A stretch of 13,185 bases of DNA from Gemmatimonadota bacterium. Its GTDB lineage: Bacteria > Gemmatimonadota > Gemmatimonadetes > Gemmatimonadales > GWC2-71-9. The stretch is taken from NCBI GenBank assembly GCA_024640185.1, contig JAHEFN010000033.1, positions 1 through 13,185 of the forward strand. Reading direction: 5' to 3'. The notes under the pieces are model-generated. The model had not been told where the DNA came from, searched no databases, and saw only the letters and a list, made by a program, of their open reading frames with translations. Of the stretch, positions 6,427 through 12,257 are shown piece by piece (position 1 is the first letter of the stretch; the number at the start of each line of letters is the position of its first letter). A program made the position numbers and the translations under genes.

Positions 6427-7184
6427 GGCTCACGTCCATGGTGGTGGCCGGTGTCTGGTGCCTCGCCGCGCTGGCACCGCATTCCGCTGCGGGGCAGGGG
6501 CACGACCGGGGTGCGGTACGCCAAGTCATCACGAGCGGGGGATGGCAACTGGTGGGGGATCTCGTCGTCCCGGCCTCGCCGGAGCCGGTCCCTGCGGTGT
6601 TGCTGCTCAACCAGGCCGCGGGCGATCGCACGGCCTACGTGGAACTGGCTGGGTTCCTTGCCGAACGGGGGGTGGCGTCGCTGCGCCTCGACCTCCGCGG
6701 GCATGGCGAAAGTGTGAACCTCGGTCGCTTCGTGCCTGGAGAGCGGCGTCGGGACCCGATGATCTGGGACGCCGAACAGGACGTGAGTGCGGCCCTGGCA
6801 CACCTCCGGGCGCTCCCGGGGGTCGATGGCGATCGATTGGCCGTTGTCGGTGCCAGCTACAGTGGCGAGGAGATGGCGGAGGCCGGTCGGCTCGGTGGCT
6901 ACGCGCAGGCCTACGTGGCGCTCTCGCCGGGATCGTTCGGCGAGGCATCAATCCGGGGAATGGACGCGAGCGGGGCGTCGTGGCTCTTTGTGGCCTCCAG
7001 GGAGGAACGCTTCCTGAAGGAGATCACCGCAGCTGTCCTCCGCGAGGGCCGCTCTGCGGAGGTGGTGATCGTCCCCGGGTCGGGACATGGGGCGGGGCTC
7101 CTCGAGGGCAAGCCCGATCTCGCCGAGCGGGTTGCGGTCTGGTTGGCGGACCATCTCCAGCGTCGGCCGAGGAACCCCCGATAG
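6423..7184 (+). CDS. Exported alpha/beta hydrolase (dienelactone hydrolase-like)
   Basis: This 253-residue protein begins with a signal peptide (MRLTSMVVAGVWCLAALA, cut near HSAAGQ at about residue 20-25), so it acts outside the cytoplasm. The alpha/beta hydrolase core is clear: PAVLLLNQAAGDRTAY, then LRLDLRGHGES at 87-97, then the nucleophile elbow VVGASYSGEE with Ser145, and the catalytic histidine in GSGHGAG (His222). The elbow is Gly-Ala-Ser-Tyr-Ser rather than the strict GxSxG, but small residues flank the serine as needed. The acid should lie in LFVASREERF (Glu194 or Glu195), where Asp is commoner. An esterase or peptidase-like activity is plausible; the substrate is unknown. Its start overlaps the GNAT stop, so the two are co-translated. 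GTG 6417 is a less likely start. Confidence 0.83.
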   Translation: MRLTSMVVAGVWCLAALAPHSAAGQGHDRGAVRQVITSGGWQLVGDLVVPASPEPVPAVLLLNQAAGDRTAYVELAGFLAERGVASLRLDLRGHGESVNLGRFVPGERRRDPMIWDAEQDVSAALAHLRALPGVDGDRLAVVGASYSGEEMAEAGRLGGYAQAYVALSPGSFGEASIRGMDASGASWLFVASREERFLKEITAAVLREGRSAEVVIVPGSGHGAGLLEGKPDLAERVAVWLADHLQRRPRNPR

Positions 7185-7192
7185 CTCCACTG

Positions 7193-7213
7193 GCCCGGCG
7201 TCGGCGGCCGGGC
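7193..7213 (+). terminator. GC-rich hairpin after the alpha/beta hydrolase
   Basis: GCCCGGC (7193-7199) pairs perfectly with GCCGGGC (7207-7213) around a seven-base loop, starting eight bases after the hydrolase stop. There is no T-run after it, so termination would have to be Rho-assisted or U-tract independent. Confidence 0.35.
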
Positions 7214-7279
7214 AGCCTCACTGATGTCGGATCGCAGCGCCCCATCTCCGCTGCAACCGTCCGGGGCCCGACGCCGTCT

Positions 7280-7307
7280 GAGGGGTGGCTCGTCGTGACC
7301 ACCCCTC
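7280..7307 (+). promoter_or_regulatory. Nine-bp hairpin in the leader of the serine hydrolase
   Basis: GAGGGGTGG (7280-7288) and CCACCCCTC (7299-7307) form a perfect nine-pair stem with a ten-base loop. It ends eight bases before the ribosome binding site AGAAGGA (7316-7322). It could be a terminator for the upstream operon, an attenuator, or a stabilising leader stem. The lack of a T-run makes a simple terminator less likely. Confidence 0.4.
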
Positions 7308-7328
7308 CCTCCGACAGAAGGATCGTCC

Positions 7329-8786
7329 GTGCTCACCCTGCTGGTCTTGGCCACCCTGGCACCCCAGGGGGCGCCTGCGCCGCCGACCCACGCCACCGTC
7401 CCCGCCGACCCGCGGTTCCTCGAGCTCCGCACTTCTCTCGTGGAGCGGGTGCAGTCGGGGCGGGTCCCGTCGATCACGGTGAGCGTCCGCGAGGCCGGGC
7501 GCACGGTGTGGGAGGAGTCGATCGGATGGGCCGATCGGGAGCGAGCGCTCGCTGCCACCCCGACGACGCCCTACGCCCTGGGTTCGCTCTCGAAGTCGCT
7601 CACGGGAACGACGATGCTGGCCTTGGTGGACCGGGGGGCGGTCGACCTCGACGTCCCGGTCAATCGATGGCTGCCGCTCAGGCATGCCACCGGTGTGGTG
7701 GGCATCCCCACCCTGCGTCAGTTGCTCGACGCCAGCGGGGGAATCCCGCACGGCTGGCGCTCCATGCCACTCGAGGCGATGCCGGCGGATCGCCCCACCT
7801 GGGACGCCTGGCTGGAGGCCAATGCGCCAGTGGTCTTCACGCCGGGCACTGTCTTCGAGTACTCGAACCTCTCCTTTGGGGTGGCGGCCCGTGTCGCCGA
7901 GCGGGTGACCGGCCGGGACTTCGGGTCCGTGATCGAGGAGCTGCTCTTCGGGCCGCTCGAGATGGAGGGGAGCTTCGCCTACCTGCCGGCCGACCGTGTT
8001 GGCACCGCAGCTCGACCGTATGACGGCGACGGGACACCGTTGCCCCGTGTGGCGGTGGTGCCCGAGGCCGGGCTCGGGATGTATGCGACGGCACCGGACC
8101 TCGCCCGCTTCGGTGCCTTCGTGCTGGCGAGCGAGGAGGCCGACCGTGGCCGTGTGCTCTCGGCCGCAGCGCACGCCATGCTCTGGCGTGATGCCGCGGG
8201 GCCGTCGGGGGCGTTCTTCCACCTCGGCTTCTGGCATTCGCCAGAGGGACTGATCACCAACGGCAACATCGCCGGTGCGAACGCGCACCTGAAGATCGAC
8301 CGCGGGCGGGGGCTGGTGGTCGCGGTGACGGTGAACCAGACCGGCTCCGAGGCCGACCAGGCCGCCGGCGCGATCCTCGACGTCCTGCGCGGGCCGCCTG
8401 ACCCCGATGCTCCCGATGGCGGAGCGGTCTACGCGGCGATCTACCGCACCCCGTACCGTGGCGTGTCGGGACTTGTCGGCAGCTGGCGTGGCGAGGTCGA
8501 ACTGGGCGATCGGCCGCAGCCGTTCCTGCTCGAGGCGAGCGCCGACTCCGTTCGAGTCCGCGTGGCCGATGGCGCTTGGGTCACCCTCGGCTGGCCGACA
8601 CTCAATCACTTCGGGGAACTGCGGGGGACGATTCCCGCCGAGGGGAGCAATGGACTCCCGGCGACCCTTGCCGGGGCATCGCTCAGCCTGGTCCTCGCAT
8701 GGGAGCAGGACACCCTGCGGGGGTACCTCCTCGCGCGGGGGGCGACGGCGGTGCCGCTTCCGGCGGCGGCGGCGCGGCGCGAGTAG
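7329..8786 (+). CDS. Exported beta-lactamase-fold serine hydrolase with C-terminal accessory domain
   Basis: This 485-residue protein has a short signal peptide (MLTLLVLATLAPQGAPA). Its class C beta-lactamase/PBP4* fold carries SLSK at residues 86-89 (catalytic Ser86 and Lys89) and YSN at 178-180. The third motif, normally HxG or KTG, appears as NGN at 311-313 within LITNGNIAGANAHLKID, a departure that may alter or weaken activity. From about residue 378 a separate beta-rich domain begins (GLVGSWRGEVELG, ending with LAWEQDTLRGYLLARGA), like the lipocalin-like C-terminal domains of related peptidases. Likely roles are D-amino-acid peptidase, esterase or peptidoglycan-related hydrolase rather than antibiotic resistance. 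GTG 7329 is preceded by AGAAGGA six bases upstream. A stem-loop lies in its leader. Confidence 0.9.
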   Translation: MLTLLVLATLAPQGAPAPPTHATVPADPRFLELRTSLVERVQSGRVPSITVSVREAGRTVWEESIGWADRERALAATPTTPYALGSLSKSLTGTTMLALVDRGAVDLDVPVNRWLPLRHATGVVGIPTLRQLLDASGGIPHGWRSMPLEAMPADRPTWDAWLEANAPVVFTPGTVFEYSNLSFGVAARVAERVTGRDFGSVIEELLFGPLEMEGSFAYLPADRVGTAARPYDGDGTPLPRVAVVPEAGLGMYATAPDLARFGAFVLASEEADRGRVLSAAAHAMLWRDAAGPSGAFFHLGFWHSPEGLITNGNIAGANAHLKIDRGRGLVVAVTVNQTGSEADQAAGAILDVLRGPPDPDAPDGGAVYAAIYRTPYRGVSGLVGSWRGEVELGDRPQPFLLEASADSVRVRVADGAWVTLGWPTLNHFGELRGTIPAEGSNGLPATLAGASLSLVLAWEQDTLRGYLLARGATAVPLPAAAARRE

Positions 8787-8897
8787 CCCCGGTCGACCGA
8801 TGGACCCCGCGGCAAACATCCCCAGCGAGGGTTTCGACCGGCCCCCGGGCCCGGATGCTACTCTTCCACGTCGGATCTCCGCTCGGGAGGATTGGCC
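8787..8897. other. Intergenic region with an inverted repeat and possible promoter
   Basis: CCGGTCGA (8789-8796) and TCGACCGG (8834-8841) are a perfect eight-base inverted repeat 37 bases apart. A poor -10-like TACTCT lies at 8859-8864, without a well-spaced -35. GGGAGG at 8885-8890 is the ribosome binding site of the next gene. Confidence 0.35.
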
Positions 8898-9362
8898 ATG
8901 ACGACCTTTCGGACCACGCTCGTGCCGGGCAGCAAGGCCCCCTACCACCGCTGGACGTTTGTCGTGATCCCGGCGGCACTGTCGGCCGCGTGGGGCAGCG
9001 GGCCGCATGCGGTGCGAGGGACGATCTCCGGGACGGCGTTTCGCGGCACCGCGAGTCGGGGAGAGGGCCTCCTGCGGGTGCCGGTCCCGCGAGCGGTTCG
9101 CGAACAGGCGGGGGTGGCGAACGGCGATTCGGTCGAGGTCACCATCGCGCTCGACTCCGAGCCGCGTCCGGTCGAGGTGCCCGACGAACTCCGCGCCGTC
9201 TTCGCGAGTGACCCGCACCTCGAGGGGCTGTACCAGCGGCTGCCCCCGGCGCATCGCCGAGCCTGGGCGTCATACATCGGCGACGCCAAGCGACCGGAGA
9301 CCAGGCTCCGCCGTGCCGGCAAGGCCGCAGAGGGGATCCGCGCCCGGACCTTCCCGAGGTAG
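8898..9362 (+). CDS. DUF1905 and YdeI/OmdA-type domain protein
   Basis: This 154-residue cytosolic protein joins two domains often found together. Residues about 4-85 match DUF1905, a small beta barrel: FRTTLVPG, WTFVVIPAALSAAWG, VRGTISGTAFRG, LLRVPVPRAVREQAGVANGDSVEVTIALD. Residues about 90-150 match the bacteriocin-protection YdeI/OmdA helical domain: VPDELRAVFASDPHLEGLYQRLPPAHRRAWASYIGDAKRPETR, with the typical HRR..ASYI..AK.PETR.RR pattern. Some relatives are linked to tolerance of peptide antibiotics, but the molecular function is not known. ATG 8898 is seven bases after GGGAGG, a good site; the TTG at 8892 is less likely. It is probably transcribed alone, since the next gene has its own promoter. 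Confidence 0.88.
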   Translation: MTTFRTTLVPGSKAPYHRWTFVVIPAALSAAWGSGPHAVRGTISGTAFRGTASRGEGLLRVPVPRAVREQAGVANGDSVEVTIALDSEPRPVEVPDELRAVFASDPHLEGLYQRLPPAHRRAWASYIGDAKRPETRLRRAGKAAEGIRARTFPR

Positions 9363-9381
9363 TCGACCCCTCGACGAGCGC

Positions 9382-9410
9382 TTGCCACCTCCCCCGATGC
9401 GACACATACT
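9382..9410 (+). promoter_or_regulatory. Sigma-70-type promoter upstream of the dimeric-barrel gene
   Basis: TTGCCA at 9382-9387 (five of six matches to the -35 consensus) and CATACT at 9405-9410 (four of six to the -10) are separated by exactly 17 bases. Transcription would begin near 9417, giving a leader of about 45 bases before the gene at 9461. It starts 20 bases after the previous stop codon. Confidence 0.55.
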
Positions 9411-9460
9411 CGCCGGACTGGGAGCCGTTCCACCTCAACTCACATCCGGAGGGTGCGGGC

Positions 9461-9751
9461 ATGTACGTCGTGCAATCCACGTTTCAGGCCAAGCCGGGCA
9501 AGGGACAGGCCTTGGCAGACACGCTGGCCGGGGCCAGCTCGATGATGGCTGCCGCGGGGGTCCAGGAGTACCGGATCCTCGTCGACCATATCGCCGACTT
9601 CTGGACCATCATCTTCGAGGCGACGGTGGAGGACCTCGACAGCTACTTCGCGGCGGTCGGTGACCCGAAGACGCGCGAGGGGATGGCCGGATATACCGAT
9701 CTCGTCCAAAGTGGGAATCGCCGGGTCTATCGGATCGCCTCCCACGGATAG
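9461..9751 (+). CDS. Dimeric alpha/beta-barrel (antibiotic biosynthesis monooxygenase-like) protein
   Basis: This 96-residue protein has the ferredoxin-like layout of the ABM/NIPSNAP superfamily: a first strand (MYVVQSTFQAKPGKG), helix (QALADTLAGASSMMAAAG), strand pair (VQEYRILVDHIADFWTIIFEAT), helix (VEDLDSYFAAV), then a short helix (TREGMAGYTDLV) and a last strand (RRVYRIA). Members are cofactor-free monooxygenases, heme-degrading enzymes or stress-related proteins acting as dimers. No heme-binding or catalytic residue can be assigned. The start is firm: GGAGGG at 9448-9453 is seven bases before ATG 9461. It lies behind its own promoter. Confidence 0.8.
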   Translation: MYVVQSTFQAKPGKGQALADTLAGASSMMAAAGVQEYRILVDHIADFWTIIFEATVEDLDSYFAAVGDPKTREGMAGYTDLVQSGNRRVYRIASHG

Positions 9752-9804
9752 CCGGCCGCGCAGGGGGTCGAGGGGTCGGGGGATTCAAAGCGGTCCCACC
9801 CCGT

Positions 9805-9833
9805 TTGACATACATAGAATCACAAGGTATAGT
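9805..9833 (+). promoter_or_regulatory. Near-consensus promoter of padR with overlapping repeats
   Basis: TTGACA at 9805-9810 (six of six) and TATAGT at 9828-9833 (five of six) are spaced 17 bases apart, the best promoter in the window, within an AT-rich island. AGGTAT occurs at 9825-9830 and again at 9840-9845, and ATAG/CTA arms flank TGCAG, so a protein-binding site over the -10 and start region is plausible. PadR family members commonly repress their own promoter. Confidence 0.75.
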
Positions 9834-9843
9834 GCAGCTAGGT

Positions 9844-10272
9844 ATGCCTGAGACCAGCCCTTCCTCCCTGCCGGCCGGGGACCCGATGGCGATCAGCAAG
9901 GACCTGATCGCCGCCTCCTCGACCCCCATCGTCCTCGCCATCCTGGCTGAGGGCGATTCGTACGGCTACGCCATCCTCAAGCGGGTCCGGGAGCTCTCCG
10001 ACGGCCGGATGGAGTGGACCGACGGGATGCTCTACCCGGTGCTGCACCGGCTCGAGCGGCTCGGGCACGTCGAGGCCCGCTGGGAGGTTGCCGAGAGTGG
10101 CCGCAAGCGGAAGTACTACCGGGTGACCCGGGGTGGGCTCGCACAGCTGGACGAGGAGCGCCGCCAGTGGCAGGCCGTGGATGCCACCCTCCGCGGCATC
10201 TGGCAGATGGTGACCCTCCGACTCGCCGTCGACGCTCCCCCCTCACGCCCACCGATTCCCCAGGGAACCTGA
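9844..10272 (+). CDS. PadR family transcriptional regulator
   Basis: This is a winged-helix DNA-binding protein of up to 142 residues. The PadR domain is clear: STPIVLAILAEGDSYGYAILKRV (helices 1 and 2), then MEWTDGMLYPVLHRLERLGHVEARW (recognition helix and wing start), then GRKRKYYRVTRGGLAQL (wing and start of the dimer helix). A single C-terminal helix with RRQWQAV follows, giving the compact PadR-s2 type. Two starts are possible. ATG 9844 would leave almost no leader after the predicted transcript start near 9840. ATG 9886 (MAISKDL) fits the usual family N-terminus but has only GGGGA close by. The next gene begins three bases after the stop, so the pair is an operon; such PadR genes typically control the adjacent membrane protein. 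Confidence 0.93.
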   Translation: MPETSPSSLPAGDPMAISKDLIAASSTPIVLAILAEGDSYGYAILKRVRELSDGRMEWTDGMLYPVLHRLERLGHVEARWEVAESGRKRKYYRVTRGGLAQLDEERRQWQAVDATLRGIWQMVTLRLAVDAPPSRPPIPQGT

Positions 10273-10275
10273 CGG

Positions 10276-11643
10276 ATGCCCGAGTCGACCCACGCCTCCC
10301 TCGAGGGGCAGATCGAGCAGTGGCGGGGGTACCTCCTCCGCCGACAGAGCATTCACGCCGTCGACGTCGTCGAACTCGAGGATCACCTGCGCGAGCAGGT
10401 GGCGACCCTCGAGGAGGCGGGGCTCGACACCGACGAGGCGTTCCTCGTGGCGGTCAAGCGGATGGGCGACCTCGATGCGCTGTCGCGGGAGTTCGCCCGG
10501 GAACACTCGGAGCGCCTCTGGAAGCAGCTTGTCGCCGTGCCGGGCGAGTCGGGGGAACGCCCCGGACGGGCACGGATCGAGACGTTCGTCGCGTTCGGGC
10601 TGGCCGTCCTGGCGGCGCTCCTCCTCAAGGCACCGCTGGTGTTCGGGCTCGACTTCGACGAGGACGCCTCGTTCTTCGTCCGCAACGCCTCGCTCTTCGT
10701 GCTACCGCTCCTGACGGGGTACTTCGCCTGGAAGCGGCGGCTTGCCATCGCCACGCTGCGGTGGCTGGCGGTGGCCTTCGTGGCGGCCGGGGTGCTGGCC
10801 AACCTCTACCCGTTCACCCCGGAGGGAAGCACCGAGGTCCTCACCGTGCTGCACCTGCCGATCGCGCTCTGGCTCGGTGTCGGGATCGCGTATGCCGGCG
10901 GCCGGTGGGGCGAGGTGGCGGGTCGGATGGACTTCATCCGCTTCTCGGGTGAGCTGTTCATCTACTATGTGCTGATCGCCCTCGGTGGCGGGCTCTTTGC
11001 CGGATTCACGGCGCTGACCTTCCAGGCGATCGGGGTCGATGTCGAGCGGTTCCTCGGCGAGTGGCTGGTCCCGTGCGGGGCGATCGGCGCGGTGTTGGTC
11101 GCCTCCTGGCTGGTCGAGGCCAAGCAGAGCGTGATCGAGAACATGGCGCCGGTGTTGACCCGCCTCTTCACCCCGCTGTTCGCCCTCCTGCTGGTGATCT
11201 TCCTCGGCACGATGCTCGTCGCGGGGCGCGGTGTGGGCATTGAACGCGAGGTGTTGATCGCCTTCGACCTGCTGCTGGTGATGGTCCTCGCCCTGTTGCT
11301 CTACTCCGCCTCGGCCCGCGACCCGCACCAGGCGCCGGGGGCGTCCGACGTGGTGCAGGTGGTGCTGGTGGTGAGCGCCCTGTTGGCCAATGCCGTGGCG
11401 CTCTGGGCGATCGGGGCACGGATCGGCGAGTTCGGGTTCTCCCCCAACCGGGTCGCCGCCCTCGGTGAGAACGTGATCCTGCTGGTCAACCTGACCTGGT
11501 CGGCCGTGCTCTACACCCGATTCTTGCGCGGACGAGGGTCGTTCGCCGCGCTGGAGCGGTGGCAGACGGCCTACCTGCCGGTCTATGCGGCGTGGGCGAC
11601 GCTGGTGGTCATCGTCTTCCCACCGCTCTTCCGGTACATCTGA
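10276..11643 (+). CDS. HAAS/permease-prefix domain fused to a DUF4153-like polytopic membrane protein
   Basis: This 455-residue protein has a cytosolic helical N-terminus of about 85 residues (VVELEDHLREQVATLEEAGLD, EAFLVAVKRMGDLDALSREF). That is the helical domain that accompanies PadR regulators (HAAS/DUF1700, or permease prefix domain 1). After a basic linker come about eleven membrane helices: near 103-122, 135-152, 161-178, 187-207, 226-249, 262-280, 295-316, 327-344, 358-381, 395-413 and 432-451. The EFGFSPNRVAALGENVILLVNL stretch (385-406) is typical of DUF4153-type proteins. In many relatives this prefix is joined to MacB/FtsX-type ABC permeases; no such permease domain is present here. 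It starts three bases after padR (AGGGA upstream at 10262-10266), so both are co-expressed. The transported or sensed molecule is unknown. Confidence 0.82.
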   Translation: MPESTHASLEGQIEQWRGYLLRRQSIHAVDVVELEDHLREQVATLEEAGLDTDEAFLVAVKRMGDLDALSREFAREHSERLWKQLVAVPGESGERPGRARIETFVAFGLAVLAALLLKAPLVFGLDFDEDASFFVRNASLFVLPLLTGYFAWKRRLAIATLRWLAVAFVAAGVLANLYPFTPEGSTEVLTVLHLPIALWLGVGIAYAGGRWGEVAGRMDFIRFSGELFIYYVLIALGGGLFAGFTALTFQAIGVDVERFLGEWLVPCGAIGAVLVASWLVEAKQSVIENMAPVLTRLFTPLFALLLVIFLGTMLVAGRGVGIEREVLIAFDLLLVMVLALLLYSASARDPHQAPGASDVVQVVLVVSALLANAVALWAIGARIGEFGFSPNRVAALGENVILLVNLTWSAVLYTRFLRGRGSFAALERWQTAYLPVYAAWATLVVIVFPPLFRYI

Positions 11644-11672
11644 TGGGCGCCGGACCGGGACCCGGGCGATGA
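11643..11672 (+). other. Nine-codon minicistron linking two membrane protein genes
   Basis: TGATG joins the preceding stop (11641-11643) to an ATG at 11643. The nine codons encode MGAGPGPGR and end in a TGA (11670-11672) that overlaps the ATG (11669) of the next gene as ATGA. Its peptide is unlikely to matter; it could carry ribosomes from one gene to the next, since the downstream gene lacks a clear ribosome binding site. Confidence 0.3.
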
Positions 11673-12241
11673 CGGAGCCGAATCGCTCCGGGGCCATGAT
11701 GCGGAGCGCCCTCGTCTGGGGCGTCGGCTGGTTTGCGGTCGTCGCCGTCCCGTTCCTGCTGCTCAAGGTGCTGGGAGTGCTCTCGGCCGACTGGAGCTGG
11801 CAGGAGGGGATCTGGCTTGCCGTCCGGCTCGGCATCTGGGGGATTGTCACCGGCGCGATCTTCGCCGTCGTGGTCCGGGGCCTCTACCGGGGGCGCCGGC
11901 TCGCGGAAATCAACTGGCTCTCCTTCGCCCTGCGGGGCGGCATCGCCGCCGCGATTGCCATCCCGCTCCTCCTCAACGTGCTGCGACTGCTCGGCGGGGA
12001 GGGGTTGCTCAGCCTCGACCTGGTGCGCAGCAATGCCACCTTCGGATTCCTCTTCGGGAGTGTCGCGGCCGGTGGCACGATCAGGGTCGCACAGCTCGCC
12101 GGCCGGTCGCTTCCATGGACCAAACACGAGGATGCCCTCGAGGGTGAGGAGAAGGCCGGACAGGTGACCGACTCCGACGCCGCCGCAATCCGGGACCTTT
12201 TCTCGAGCGACGAGCAGGCCGCCCTCAACGACTCGGCCTGA
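11669..12241 (+). CDS. Membrane protein with a soluble C-terminal tail, padR operon member
   Basis: This 190-residue protein is not from a family I recognise. Four hydrophobic segments are visible: about residues 15-34 (ALVWGVGWFAVVAVPFLLLK), 47-70 (GIWLAVRLGIWGIVTGAIFAVVVR), 87-105 (LRGGIAAAIAIPLLLNVLR) and 120-140 (ATFGFLFGSVAAGGTIRVAQL). An acidic cytosolic tail (HEDALEGEEKAG..DSDAAAIRDLFSSDEQAA) follows. A basic loop (RGLYRGRRLAEINW) lies between helices two and three. It starts 25 bases after the DUF4153-like gene with no strong ribosome binding site, so coupling through a nine-codon minicistron is possible; ATG 11696 or 11699 are alternatives. Position suggests that it works with the HAAS membrane protein under PadR control. 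Confidence 0.72.
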   Translation: MTEPNRSGAMMRSALVWGVGWFAVVAVPFLLLKVLGVLSADWSWQEGIWLAVRLGIWGIVTGAIFAVVVRGLYRGRRLAEINWLSFALRGGIAAAIAIPLLLNVLRLLGGEGLLSLDLVRSNATFGFLFGSVAAGGTIRVAQLAGRSLPWTKHEDALEGEEKAGQVTDSDAAAIRDLFSSDEQAALNDSA

Positions 12242-12257
12242 CTCGCACCCCGCCCGC

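Noticed and set aside
6263..8023. Plus-strand open frame of 586 codons
   Set aside because: It is out of frame with the GNAT, alpha/beta hydrolase and serine hydrolase genes it crosses and encodes a Gly/Arg-rich sequence with no domain.
7329..8786. Antibiotic-resistance class C beta-lactamase
   Set aside because: The third motif is NGN rather than KTG and a C-terminal accessory domain is present, which fits the broader serine hydrolase/peptidase group instead.
7218..9254. Minus-strand open frame of 678 codons
   Set aside because: It runs antisense through the serine hydrolase and DUF1905 genes, which have motifs and ribosome binding sites; its composition is typical of GC-rich antisense frames.
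10702..11850. Minus-strand open frame of 382 codons
   Set aside because: It is the antisense of the DUF4153-like membrane protein; the Gln/His/Arg-rich translation mirrors hydrophobic codons.
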